From contig NZ_JAAZWE010000002.1 of the NCBI RefSeq assembly GCF_013185185.1, positions 186,001-250,000 on the forward strand: a stretch of DNA of 64,000 nucleotides. The letters are read 5' to 3'. This document shows positions 24,779 through 33,604 of the stretch, piece after piece. The translations under genes and the position numbers were made by a program. The notes under the pieces were generated by a model. The model was not told the DNA's origin. It did no database searches and worked only from the letters and a program-made list of their open reading frames with translations. The DNA is from Saccharibacillus endophyticus (GTDB taxonomy: Bacteria > Bacillota > Bacilli > Paenibacillales > Paenibacillaceae). The number at the start of each line of letters is the position of its first letter. Positions within the stretch are counted from its first letter, which is position 1.

Positions 24779-27094
24779 TTACAGCTTGACCGTTGCGCTG
24801 CCGCCTGTGAGCGTCAGCACGATTCCTTGCTCGCCAGCTTCTTGCGAAGCGCCTTCCACGCCTGCCGCCGACGTGATGCCGCGCAGTACGACTTTCACGT
24901 TTTGACCGCCGGAAACGTTGACTTTGATCTCGCCGCCGTTACGCACGGCGGAAGCTTCGACCAACTGCTTCGCGTCCAGACCGATCACGTTCGCCGAAGC
25001 CGTTTGGCCGTCTTCAAGCTCGAACAGATGCAGCGTTACGCCTTCCGCGTAATCGTAATCCGGCTTGTCGTCTTGAGCGCCGACAGCAAGCAGCGTGCCT
25101 TGTCTTACGAAGACCGGCAAGCTCATGAAGTCGTAGTTTTCGCTGTACCAGCGTCCGCCTTCCTTCACTTGACCGTCCAGCAGACCTGTCCACTTGCCGG
25201 CCGGCAAGTAGTATGTCACGTCGCCTTGCTCGTTGAAGATCGGAGCGACGAGAATCGAATCGCCGAACATGTATTGCAGATCCAGCGGCGCGCATGTCGG
25301 ATCTTCCGGGAACTCCAAGAACATCGGGCGCATCATCGGAATGCCGCGTTCCGCCGATTCCGCAGCCTGGTTGAACAGGTACGGCATGAGCGAGTTTTTG
25401 AGTTTGGTAAACTTGCGCAGCACGTCCACCGCTTCTTCGTCGAACAACCAAGGCACGCGGTACGAGTCGCTGCCGTGCAGACGGCTGTGCGAAGACAGCA
25501 GGCCGAATTGTACCCAACGCTTGTAGACGTCGGCCGGAGCCGTTTGCTCGAAGCCGGAGATATCGTGCGACCAGAAGCTGAAGCCGGATACGCCGAGCGA
25601 CAAGCCGCCGCGCAAGCTTTCCGCCATCGATTCGTACGTCGACGAGCAGTCGCCGCCCCAGTGAACCGGGAATTGTTGGCCGCCGACCGTTGCCGAACGG
25701 GCGAACAGGGCCGCTTCGTTTTTGCCGAGTTTGTTTTCCAGCACTTCGAAGACCGCTTTGTTGTATTGGAACGTGTAGTAGTTGTGCATTTTAACCGGAT
25801 CGGAACCGTCGAAGTATGCGACGTCTTCTACCGGAATTCTTTCGCCGAAGTCCGTCTTGAAGCAGTCCACGCCTTGATCGACCAGTTCTTCAAGCTTGCT
25901 TTGGTACCATTTCACCGCAGCCGGGTTCGTGAAGTCCACGATGCCCATGCCCGCTTGCCACATGTCCCATTGCCAGACGCTTCCGTCTTTGCGCTTGAGC
26001 AGGTAGCCGTTTTCCATGCCTTCTTCGAACAGCACGGATTTTTCCGCGATGTAAGGGTTGATCCAGACGCAGATTTTCAGTCCTTTGTCTTTCAGGCGCT
26101 TGAGCAGGCCCGCAGGATCGGGGAAAACGTCCTTGTCCCATTCGAAGTCGGTCCACTGGTATTCTTTCATCCAGAAGCAGTCGAAGTGGAAAACGGACAG
26201 CGGCAGATCGCGTTCGCTCATGCCGTCGACGAAGTGGTTGACCGTTTCTTCGTCGTAGTTCGTCGTGAACGAAGTCGTCAGCCACAGGCCGAACGTCCAT
26301 GCCGGCGGAAGCGCGGGCTTGCCGGTCAGCTTCGTGTAGTTATCGAGCACGTCTTTCGGAGTCTCGCCGCCGATGATGAAGTATTCCAGCGTTTCGCCTT
26401 CCACGCTGAATTGTACTTTCGACACGTTTTCCGAAGCGACTTCGAACGATACTTTTTCCGGGTGGTTCACGAATACGCCGTAGCCCTTGTTGGACAGGTA
26501 GAACGGAATGTTTTTGTACGACTGCTCGCTGCTCGTGCCGCCGTCTTCGTTCCAGATATCTACGGTTTGTCCGTTTTTCACGAACGGAGTGAAGCGCTCG
26601 CCCAAGCCGTACACGTATTCGCCGATGCCCAGATCGAGCTGCTCGCGGAAGTACGTTTTGCCTTGCGCTTTGTTCTCGATATGCGCCGCGCGGCGGAACG
26701 CGCTGCCTGTGAGACGACGAGTGCCGTAGTGGAACTCGGACGCGAAGCCGGTGTTGCGGTTGATGCTGACTTTCAGCTCGCCGCTTTGCAGCGCCAGCAG
26801 ATCGTCGTTATTGGTAATCTGCACGTTCGTTTCCGAGCCGTACAGTTCGAATTCCGGAGTTTGTTTCACGCCGCCGGCGTGACGGTTCAAGCGGACGCGG
26901 ATCACGTTCGGCATCGGCGAGCTGTATGTCGCTTTCAGCAGCGTCGCGTTCAGCGTATCGCCCCGTTTTTCTACTTTTTTCGTTGCCGCGTATACCGTGA
27001 AGGAATCGTCCTTCTGTACGACGTCGCGAATATCAACCGGGTTTTGCAGATTGTATCCGTCGCGGACCATCCAATATCCATCAGTAAATTTCAT
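24779..27094 (-). CDS. yicI: Alpha-xylosidase, GH31 (YicI-like)
   Basis: A 771-residue GH31 enzyme aligned by eye to E. coli YicI over its length. The nucleophile is Asp415 in KTDFGERIP and the acid/base is Asp482 in HWGGDCSSTYESM, matching D416 and D482 of YicI. The protein starts MKFTDGYWMVRDGYNL, the classical start, at ATG 27094 after AAGGGGG; a frame extending 51 codons upstream lacks a ribosome binding site. It releases xylose from the non-reducing end of xyloglucan oligosaccharides (isoprimeverose). The GH3 enzyme downstream would remove beta-linked glucose, giving a complementary pair. The divergent AraC gene at 27312 is the likely regulator. Confidence 0.95.
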   Translation of the reverse strand: MKFTDGYWMVRDGYNLQNPVDIRDVVQKDDSFTVYAATKKVEKRGDTLNATLLKATYSSPMPNVIRVRLNRHAGGVKQTPEFELYGSETNVQITNNDDLLALQSGELKVSINRNTGFASEFHYGTRRLTGSAFRRAAHIENKAQGKTYFREQLDLGIGEYVYGLGERFTPFVKNGQTVDIWNEDGGTSSEQSYKNIPFYLSNKGYGVFVNHPEKVSFEVASENVSKVQFSVEGETLEYFIIGGETPKDVLDNYTKLTGKPALPPAWTFGLWLTTSFTTNYDEETVNHFVDGMSERDLPLSVFHFDCFWMKEYQWTDFEWDKDVFPDPAGLLKRLKDKGLKICVWINPYIAEKSVLFEEGMENGYLLKRKDGSVWQWDMWQAGMGIVDFTNPAAVKWYQSKLEELVDQGVDCFKTDFGERIPVEDVAYFDGSDPVKMHNYYTFQYNKAVFEVLENKLGKNEAALFARSATVGGQQFPVHWGGDCSSTYESMAESLRGGLSLGVSGFSFWSHDISGFEQTAPADVYKRWVQFGLLSSHSRLHGSDSYRVPWLFDEEAVDVLRKFTKLKNSLMPYLFNQAAESAERGIPMMRPMFLEFPEDPTCAPLDLQYMFGDSILVAPIFNEQGDVTYYLPAGKWTGLLDGQVKEGGRWYSENYDFMSLPVFVRQGTLLAVGAQDDKPDYDYAEGVTLHLFELEDGQTASANVIGLDAKQLVEASAVRNGGEIKVNVSGGQNVKVVLRGITSAAGVEGASQEAGEQGIVLTLTGGSATVKL

Positions 27095-27160
27095 TCGTAA
27101 TAAGCCCCCTTGGCAGTTGTCGAATGCCTTCGGCGTTCTTGTCCGATCGCCGTGACTACG

Positions 27161-27220
27161 TTTATAATGATATTGATCTTTAAAACAATTTTCTTCCGCT
27201 ATTTTGATATAAAATATCAA
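27161..27220 (-). promoter_or_regulatory. GH31 promoter with palindromic activator-type site
   Basis: On the minus strand TTGTTT (27188-27183), a 16-base spacer and TATAAA (27166-27161). Just upstream, 27204-27220 is the palindrome TTGATAT-AAA-ATATCAA, centred near -58, where an activator would bind. An overlapping AAAATAT-CA-ATATTTT (27211-27226) extends it. Binding by the adjacent AraC protein is an inference. Confidence 0.5.
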
Positions 27221-27266
27221 TATTTTGACCATAACCTCAAAAAACACTCATTTATCGACCACTATT

Positions 27267-27280
27267 TGGAAACGATTTCA
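27267..27280. promoter_or_regulatory. Candidate cre site in the GH31/AraC divergent region
   Basis: TGGAAACGATTTCA matches the CcpA consensus TGWAANCGNTNWCA at 13 of 14 positions. It lies 32 bases upstream of the AraC gene start and 170 bases from the GH31 start, so it may control the activator or both genes. Confidence 0.6.
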
Positions 27281-27311
27281 TATTTGAAGCCGAAAAGAAG
27301 GAGAACCCCTC

Positions 27312-28214
27312 ATGAACCGTGCTTTATTAAAGGAAGAACGCATCCACGGCAATCCTATGTATCCGGTCAGTTCTTATGTCATGGAAGACCTCGATTACAC
27401 CACCATTATGGACTCCCACTGGCATGAAGAGATGGAATTCACGATCGTTACGCGCGGCACCATCAGCTTCCAGATCGGCACCGAATATCACGAAGTGCAG
27501 ACGGGCCAAGCCATGTTCGTTCACGGCGGCGAGCTGCATGCGGGCAGACGGATCGGGGACGAAGCTTGCGCATTCTCGGCTGTCGTCTTCGACGGAGAGT
27601 TTTTATCCAGCCGCGGCTACGACCATCTGCAGGAGCAGTTTATCGAACCTTTGCTGCAAAAAAAATCGCTTCCCCCTTCCCATATCACCGGACAGGAACC
27701 GTGGGAACGCGAGATTTTGCAGCTGATCGCCGCGATCATCGAAGACAACGAACGCTCTGCTCCCGCCTACCAATTAACGACCAAAGCCAGACTGTATCAG
27801 ATTTTCGCGCTGCTGCAAGGTCATATGCGGGAAAACGTCCCGACGGCAGCCGGCGGCGATCTTGAGAAAATCGAGCGTTTAAAAAAGGTGCTGGGCTACA
27901 TGCACAAGCACTACGCGTCTCCGATCAAACTGGGCGACCTCGCGGAGCTGCTGGATATGAGCGAAGGCTACTTTTGCCGCTTTTTCAAAAGCATGGTCCA
28001 CAAAACGCCTGTCGACTACCTCAACCGCTATCGCACGCAGCAAGCCTGCCGACTGCTCGAAACCAGCGGTCATAAAATCGTCGAGATCGCGATGGAGGTC
28101 GGATTCGACAATTTGAGTTATTTTATTTCGGTATTCAAGCAGCATCAAGGATGCACGCCTTCGCAGTACCGGAAACGACTGGAGAGCGCTTCCGGATTGG
28201 TGCAGCATTTTTGA
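27312..28214 (+). CDS. AraC-family transcriptional regulator
   Basis: A 300-residue regulator with an N-terminal cupin sensor (about 20-150, containing WHEEMEFTIVTRG and MFVHGGELHA) and C-terminal double helix-turn-helix (about 195-295, with LGDLAELLDMSEGYFCRFFK and GFDNLSYFISVFKQHQG). It follows AGAAGGAGAACCCC and is divergent from the alpha-xylosidase gene, so it probably activates sugar genes there. It converges with a second AraC gene 24 bases away. Confidence 0.9.
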   Translation: MNRALLKEERIHGNPMYPVSSYVMEDLDYTTIMDSHWHEEMEFTIVTRGTISFQIGTEYHEVQTGQAMFVHGGELHAGRRIGDEACAFSAVVFDGEFLSSRGYDHLQEQFIEPLLQKKSLPPSHITGQEPWEREILQLIAAIIEDNERSAPAYQLTTKARLYQIFALLQGHMRENVPTAAGGDLEKIERLKKVLGYMHKHYASPIKLGDLAELLDMSEGYFCRFFKSMVHKTPVDYLNRYRTQQACRLLETSGHKIVEIAMEVGFDNLSYFISVFKQHQGCTPSQYRKRLESASGLVQHF

Positions 28215-28238
28215 ACATTTCCGCCGCAAAACCGCTTC

Positions 28239-29087
28239 TCAGCGCTTCGCGATATGCCGCTTGCGATACTGCAGCGGACTCATTCCGTAGTAGTGCACGA
28301 ACTGCCGGGTAAAAAAATCAGGCGAATTGAAGCCGACGCTCAACGCGATCTCCGTAATCGGATGCGGCGTATAACGCAGCAGTTTCTCCGCCTGCTTCAA
28401 GCGAAATCCGTTCAAAATGGCGATGATCGAATCTCCGACTTGCTCTTTGAACAAATGGGATAACCGGGAAGGCGACAGATGCACAAGGCGGGCCAGGTCT
28501 TCAATCGCGAAATTTTCCGAAAAATCGTGCGCAAGAAGATCCAACACTTCCTTAATCCGCGGGTCGAGGGTTCGCCGCTCCGCACGCAGACCGGCCAGCA
28601 GCAAAATGATTTCTTCCAGCGCGTTCAGCATCAGCTCTTCCCGAAAATCTCCCGCCGCATCGAACCGGTAAGCGAGGATCCGGCGGAACGCTTTTTCCGC
28701 GGCTTCCCGGCTGCGCGAATCCTCGATCCGCACCTGATCGATCGCTCCGTTACCGGAATCCGACGGCAGCCAATCCAACCAGGACGGCCGCGGCGTATAA
28801 TGAGCCCAGATTTTTTCCCATACCTCGCCTTCGTTCGTAAAATAATAGTGCATCGTACCCGGAGGAATCAGCGTTACCGTACCTGTCGAACAATGCAGCG
28901 CGCCCTCTTCTTCGGTTTGTACCGTTCCTTTGCCGGATAACGTGTACATGATCAACCAGTCCTTGGTGCCTTCCGGGCGGTAACAGACGTAATCGTCGGA
29001 CATGCGATAATGATCCGCGACCAGCACGCCCGGCAAATGCGTATAAGAGCCGTCTGTCGGCACAACTGGGATATCCGCTTTTTTCAA
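28239..29087 (-). CDS. AraC-family transcriptional regulator (second)
   Basis: A 282-residue protein with an N-terminal cupin-type sensor (about 20-130: SGKGTVQTEEEGALHCSTG, then LIPPGTMHYYFTNEGEVWEK) and C-terminal AraC helix-turn-helix (about 185-275: IEDLARLVHLSPSRLSHLFK, later GFNSPDFFTRQFVHYYGMSP). It starts inside the stop codon of the MerR-type gene (4-base overlap), so the three genes at 28239-30785 form a coupled unit. The effector is unknown; Paenibacillus genomes carry many such sugar-sensing paralogues. Confidence 0.88.
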   Translation of the reverse strand: MKKADIPVVPTDGSYTHLPGVLVADHYRMSDDYVCYRPEGTKDWLIMYTLSGKGTVQTEEEGALHCSTGTVTLIPPGTMHYYFTNEGEVWEKIWAHYTPRPSWLDWLPSDSGNGAIDQVRIEDSRSREAAEKAFRRILAYRFDAAGDFREELMLNALEEIILLLAGLRAERRTLDPRIKEVLDLLAHDFSENFAIEDLARLVHLSPSRLSHLFKEQVGDSIIAILNGFRLKQAEKLLRYTPHPITEIALSVGFNSPDFFTRQFVHYYGMSPLQYRKRHIAKR

Positions 29088-29884
29088 AACTCGCTCTCTC
29101 CTTCCCGATGCGACAACGACGAACTGTAGGCCAAAATGGCTTGATGCAAAAAAGAAGCAAACCGACCCTCTTCTCCTCCGAACGTATCGAAAAACGTGCG
29201 GAATCGGTTATCGCCCGCATAGTTTTCCGCCACGTGTATCAATAACTGCGGCGTAATCTCCATATACGTTCCTAGAGCGTCCGCCCATTCCGCAACCCGA
29301 AGCTGAACGTCGGGAGAATCGGGCGCCTTTTTTATCAGGGAAAAAAGTTCGGCGAACGCGCGGTTCATCCGCTCTTCGGCTTGTTGCAGATGCGACTCGC
29401 GTTCGCCATGCGGTCGCTGCTCCAAGTCCTGCATGCGCTGCTTATAAACGGCATACGCTTGCGTGTCTCCGTAGATCAGCTCCGCCTCGCGATCATATTG
29501 CTCGCGCAGCGCGGGACCCGGCATTTCCGGCGACCGGGGCCCGAAGATCGTTCCGGCTTCCAAATACCGGTCGAAGTCATGCAAGGCGCGTTCCAGCCGA
29601 TTCTTTTTATCCATCAACCGTTCACGATGCTTATGCAGCGCTTGTCGGCGTTCCGGTTCGGGAAGCTCCAATACAATCGCAATATCTTCAAGGCGCAAGC
29701 CCGTTTCTTTTAAAAAAAGAATGATCTGGAGCCGTTCCAGATTAGCACGATCATACAAGCGGTATCCGTTCTCCTTCACCTTCGCGGGCTTAAGCAGACC
29801 GATTCGGTCGTAATGATGCAGCGTTCGCGCCGTCGTGCCCGTGATGTTTACAACCTCATGTACCGTCAACAACGCTTTCGGCAT
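29084..29884 (-). CDS. MerR-family regulator with TipAS antibiotic-recognition domain (Mta-like)
   Basis: A 266-residue protein. The N-terminal MerR winged helix (1-75) has LTVHEVVNITGTTARTLHHY, then GLLKPAKVKENGYRLYDRAN; a coiled-coil dimerisation helix (about 80-115) is followed by a TipAS domain (about 130-250) that binds drugs in TipA and Mta. Such regulators activate multidrug exporters or, here perhaps, the overlapping genes. It overlaps the upstream putative Zn-protease gene by 29 bases and the AraC gene downstream by 4. Confidence 0.9.
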   Translation of the reverse strand: MPKALLTVHEVVNITGTTARTLHHYDRIGLLKPAKVKENGYRLYDRANLERLQIILFLKETGLRLEDIAIVLELPEPERRQALHKHRERLMDKKNRLERALHDFDRYLEAGTIFGPRSPEMPGPALREQYDREAELIYGDTQAYAVYKQRMQDLEQRPHGERESHLQQAEERMNRAFAELFSLIKKAPDSPDVQLRVAEWADALGTYMEITPQLLIHVAENYAGDNRFRTFFDTFGGEEGRFASFLHQAILAYSSSLSHREGESEF

Positions 29885-30785
29885 GCCAATAATCCTCCGT
29901 GGCCCTCAAAATTTCATCCGCGCTTTTTAAAGTAGCCTGTTCGATACTGTCTCCGGTTTTGCGCAAATAATGCCGAATCAGATGATAGCCGCAGGCATAA
30001 CCGGCTCCGTAAGGCAGACCTGCAGGACTCATGCCTTGCAAGGCGGCGATCTCGTCCCCGTATAGACGCGGCGCGATATTGTCCCAACCTTGAATGTGCA
30101 GCGAAGGCTTCAGCATCGGTTTGATTATGCGGTTCAGCGTCTGCATATCCGTTTTGGATACCCAGGGTCCCAGCCGTTCTTCCCCGCAGCGCGAAACGGC
30201 AAAGTTCTCCGCCAACCCTTCGCTCACGATCAGTTCGGCAAGCGTCACGTTCATGTCCCACCGGATAAACTGATACCGCACATTATGATTGCATTCATGC
30301 GCGAGAGCGGCCGTGATTCGCGGCAGCGTATAAGCGTTCGGAGTCAGCACCGTCAGGATATGACCCGGAATGCCTCCGTCTCCCGAATATCCTTCATTGA
30401 TTCGGAGCAGCTCGCTGCTTGCATTGCCGAGCAGAACCGTAAACACAACCTTCTGCACCGGAAGCGCTATTCCCTGCTGCTCGAAAGAAGAAAAGCTGTC
30501 GCTCACGACCTTTTCGCACGCTGCCCAAAATTCGTCGGACGAAATTTCGTTCACCTGCGCCAGCGCCGATTCGTCGATCTCATTCGCGGGCAGATACATC
30601 AGATCGTTCAGCATTAGTACGTCGAAGCCGCCGGGCGGGTCAGAGCGAAACGGAATCTGTTGAATCTCCCATTTTCCTTTGAACGGAGCCAGCATCTGTT
30701 CCCGGTAGGCTTCTCTTTTCTCGTTCTGCGGCAGCTGCATGATTCGGCGGTAAACCTTGTCGGAACGCAGCGTTGTAATCTTCAT
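29856..30785 (-). CDS. DUF2268-type putative Zn-dependent protease
   Basis: A 309-residue protein of the DUF2268 group of predicted Zn proteases. The metal motif HECNH (His163-Glu164...His167, in ALAHECNHNVRYQF) is the HExxH signature, followed by the conserved SEGLAENFA. No signal peptide or membrane segment is seen, so it is cytoplasmic. The start at 30785 (MKITTLRSDKV) has GGAGAG 6 bases upstream. It is first of the coupled unit with MerR-TipAS and AraC genes. Whether proteolysis feeds back on the TipAS regulator is an open idea with no direct evidence. Confidence 0.85.
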   Translation of the reverse strand: MKITTLRSDKVYRRIMQLPQNEKREAYREQMLAPFKGKWEIQQIPFRSDPPGGFDVLMLNDLMYLPANEIDESALAQVNEISSDEFWAACEKVVSDSFSSFEQQGIALPVQKVVFTVLLGNASSELLRINEGYSGDGGIPGHILTVLTPNAYTLPRITAALAHECNHNVRYQFIRWDMNVTLAELIVSEGLAENFAVSRCGEERLGPWVSKTDMQTLNRIIKPMLKPSLHIQGWDNIAPRLYGDEIAALQGMSPAGLPYGAGYACGYHLIRHYLRKTGDSIEQATLKSADEILRATEDYWHAESVVDGT

Positions 30786-30881
30786 CAAAATCTCTCCTTT
30801 TGGTCCGTTTATAAGCTACGTTAAACTATGACGCAGCGTCAAAGTCAACATCGGGTAGATCGACAACAAGGCGGTATGCAA

Positions 30882-30916
30882 AAAAAGGCCGTCCGGGAAA
30901 TTCCCGAACAACCTTT
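30882..30916 (-). terminator. Hairpin downstream of HelD
   Basis: AAAAGG..GT.CGGGAA pairs with TTCCCG.AC..CCTTTT, an imperfect stem. It lies past the HelD stop and carries a U tract on the minus strand. It may also shield the DUF2268 gene from readthrough. Confidence 0.65.
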
Positions 30917-30965
30917 TGAAGATATCCAATCGTTGCGATCCGCTTTACATTTTCCATTCACAGGT

Positions 30966-33326
30966 TCAATGAACTTCATATAACTCCGAATCCACGCCCG
31001 TCACGAACGGACTCACGTCCCCCGCCGCATACAAATGCAGCACGTGCATCGCCCGCGTGCATGCGGTATAAAACAGCTTGCGTTCGGATTCGCGCGAATA
31101 GCGCTCGGCCGAAGCATTGTGCAGCAGCACCGCGTCGAATTCGATTCCTTTGGCCAGGTAAGCCGGAACGATAACCGTCCCTTTTTCGAATGCCGGCGTG
31201 TTTTTCGTGATCAACCGCGTGTTCAATCGGTCTTTTAACCGCTGATGCAGCTCGTTGCATTCGCTTTGCGTTTTGCAGATGATCGCCGTGTAATCGAGCC
31301 CTTGCTTGCGCAGTTCTTCGATATCGGCGGCGATCGCCTCTTCCATCCCCGTAACGGAATCTTCGGCGAATCGGTGCAGCACCGGCTTTTCCCCGCTGCG
31401 CGTAAACGCAAGAATGTCTTCGCCTTCCGGCAGCATGGCTTTGGTGAATTCGGTGATCTCGCGCGTTGAACGATAGCTCCGCGTCAAGCGCAGCACCATG
31501 CTTTCTTCGCGGCCGTACAGATTCAGCAGCGGATCGTAGTCGTCCAGCGCCGAATCGTGACCGTAGATCGCCTGATTGAGATCGCCGAGCGCCGTCATGC
31601 GGGCACGCGGAAACAACCGCTTGAGGAATTCGAGCTGGAACGGCGTGTAGTCCTGCACCTCGTCGACGATGACGTGACGAATCGCCGTATTGGTGATAAA
31701 GCCTTGCAGCAGCTCCCGAAGAAGCAGCAGCGGCGTGGCGTCTTCGAACATCAGCTCCGACTTGGCGATCCGATCTTGCGTCTGGCGCGAAACTTCATGC
31801 CACATCGCCGGAAGCGGACGCCCACCGGACAGCTTCATAAACAGGCTTTCGTCTTTGTACAAACGGCGATACATCCCTTTGACATCGACGAAGCGTTGAC
31901 GTTTGATCCATTTGCGCACTGGCTTCAGCCAATCGTTCACGATCATGCGCGCCGCAGCTTCGCGCTGTTGATCGAAATCGTCGAACGTGTCGGCCGCTCC
32001 TTTTTGCTTGCGGCGCATCAGGTTGTACGCCCGGTGCAGCGCGCTGGAGTCGAGCAGTTGAATCTGATCGTCCACCCATTCTTCGTCGCGCTGGCTTTTG
32101 CCGTATTCGCTGACTTCTTTGATCAGCCACTTGCTCATCTGTTCGATCCGGCTCGGAATTTTGACGGTAGGATCGAATTCATAGAACCGGCGGCGCATGT
32201 CTTCGGCAGACACGATCTCATGACCTTGAAAACGAATCGGACGGAACATCATTTCGCGCTCCGACAAATATTCGCGATAAGCCCGGATTACCTCCAGGTA
32301 ATCCAGCGAGGACTTGTAGCGGATGCCTGCCAATCTCGCTTCATACTCCCCGTCTTCCGATACGTCTCCGCGCAGCAAATATTCCAGTTGATCGAATGCA
32401 TCCTCCAGCTCGAACTCGCGGCCGATTCGACGTTCCAGATACGCTTGGAACGTCGTTTGCAGCATGTTTTCTTCGCCGAGTTCCGGCAGCACGGTCGAGA
32501 CGTAGCTGTTAAACAGCGAGTTGGGCGAGAACAGGACCAGCTGATCGGCGCTGAGCGTATCCCGGTAACGGTACAGCAGATACGCTACGCGCTGAAGCGC
32601 CGCCGATGTTTTGCCGCTGCCGGCCGCGCCCTGAACGACCAAAAGCCGGCTTTGCTCGTTGCGAATGATGGCGTTTTGCTCGCGCTGTATCGTGGACACG
32701 ATGCTTTTCATTCGGTCGTCCGCGCTTTGGCTCAATACTTCTTGGAGCAGCTCGTCGCCGATGGTCATCCCCGTATCGAACATGACGCGGATTTTGGCAT
32801 CGCGTATCACGTACTGCCGTTTCAATTCCATCTCGCCTTCGACGCTGCCGCCCGGCGTACGATACGAAATCGCGCCCGGCGATCCGTCATAGTATAGGCT
32901 GGAGATCGGCGCGCGCCAGTCGTAAATCAAGAAGTCCTGCTCGTTGTCGTCCAGCAGCGACGCGATGCCCAGATAGATCGGCTCCGTGACGCTCTCGTCC
33001 GCTTCGCGGAAATCGATCCGGCCGAAATAAGGCGAATGCTGCAATCTGCGCAGCTTGCCGAGTTGGGAAAAGGCGCGCTTATGCCCGAATTCCCGCTCCG
33101 CCAATACCTGAGATTGCTGACGCATGCTGGTCGACGTCTCGCCCAAATCGTCCGGTTCGGCGAAGTTCATCGTAACCTCATCCCAAAATTCTTTGCGCAA
33201 ACCGACGACGTCGCCGCGCATCTCGCCCACCTGGGCTTCCAGACCGCGAATACGGCGTCCGATCTTGGTTGTTACGTCATCGACGCGCTCTTGCTCCCGT
33301 TTCCACTCTTGATCCGTGATTTCCAT
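30966..33326 (-). CDS. helD: HelD-like RNA polymerase-associated SF1 ATPase/helicase
   Basis: A 786-residue UvrD-type ATPase. Walker A is GAAGSGKT (233-240) in VVQGAAGSGKTSAAL; Walker B is VDEVQDYTPFQL; SF1 motif IV includes LTRSYRSTREIT. The N-terminal 200 residues start with a coiled coil (MEITDQEWKREQERVDD...) and carry YDWRAPISSLYYDG, as in HelD, which recycles stalled RNA polymerase by inserting into its channels. The start at 33326 has AGGGGG upstream. The frame opens earlier with no ribosome binding site. It is a single-gene unit. Confidence 0.9.
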   Translation of the reverse strand: MEITDQEWKREQERVDDVTTKIGRRIRGLEAQVGEMRGDVVGLRKEFWDEVTMNFAEPDDLGETSTSMRQQSQVLAEREFGHKRAFSQLGKLRRLQHSPYFGRIDFREADESVTEPIYLGIASLLDDNEQDFLIYDWRAPISSLYYDGSPGAISYRTPGGSVEGEMELKRQYVIRDAKIRVMFDTGMTIGDELLQEVLSQSADDRMKSIVSTIQREQNAIIRNEQSRLLVVQGAAGSGKTSAALQRVAYLLYRYRDTLSADQLVLFSPNSLFNSYVSTVLPELGEENMLQTTFQAYLERRIGREFELEDAFDQLEYLLRGDVSEDGEYEARLAGIRYKSSLDYLEVIRAYREYLSEREMMFRPIRFQGHEIVSAEDMRRRFYEFDPTVKIPSRIEQMSKWLIKEVSEYGKSQRDEEWVDDQIQLLDSSALHRAYNLMRRKQKGAADTFDDFDQQREAAARMIVNDWLKPVRKWIKRQRFVDVKGMYRRLYKDESLFMKLSGGRPLPAMWHEVSRQTQDRIAKSELMFEDATPLLLLRELLQGFITNTAIRHVIVDEVQDYTPFQLEFLKRLFPRARMTALGDLNQAIYGHDSALDDYDPLLNLYGREESMVLRLTRSYRSTREITEFTKAMLPEGEDILAFTRSGEKPVLHRFAEDSVTGMEEAIAADIEELRKQGLDYTAIICKTQSECNELHQRLKDRLNTRLITKNTPAFEKGTVIVPAYLAKGIEFDAVLLHNASAERYSRESERKLFYTACTRAMHVLHLYAAGDVSPFVTGVDSELYEVH

Positions 33327-33543
33327 TATGATATCCCCCTGTGCTTGATCGCGATCCCGATTTATCAACATGAAATTTATGGATTTAATGTAATTTTAAT
33401 ATAAACTTCAAATAAACAGAATTTTATTGTACGCCTGCGCTCCGATGAAATCAACTCGATCAAGACATTTCGTATTCGAAAACGATTCGTCAGGCGGTAT
33501 GTTTTCTCCTAATTATAGAATACCGGAAAATCCGCCCGCAGAA

Positions 33544-33583
33544 AAAGGGAAGGAGCACCGTTTTCCGGCCGTTCCTTCCCTTT
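33544..33583 (-). terminator. Terminator of the copper-binding-type gene
   Basis: AAAGGGAAGGA...TCCTTCCCTTT stem-loop 22 bases past the stop, with A/U flanks on both strands. Confidence 0.85.
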
Positions 33584-33604
33584 GTTTGCATTCGGATCCG
33601 AATT

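Noticed and set aside
24827..27100. 757-codon plus-strand frame antisense to the alpha-xylosidase
   Set aside because: It is a GC-rich shadow of a gene whose catalytic residues align position by position with YicI; composition (Arg/Val/Phe/Gln) is not protein-like.
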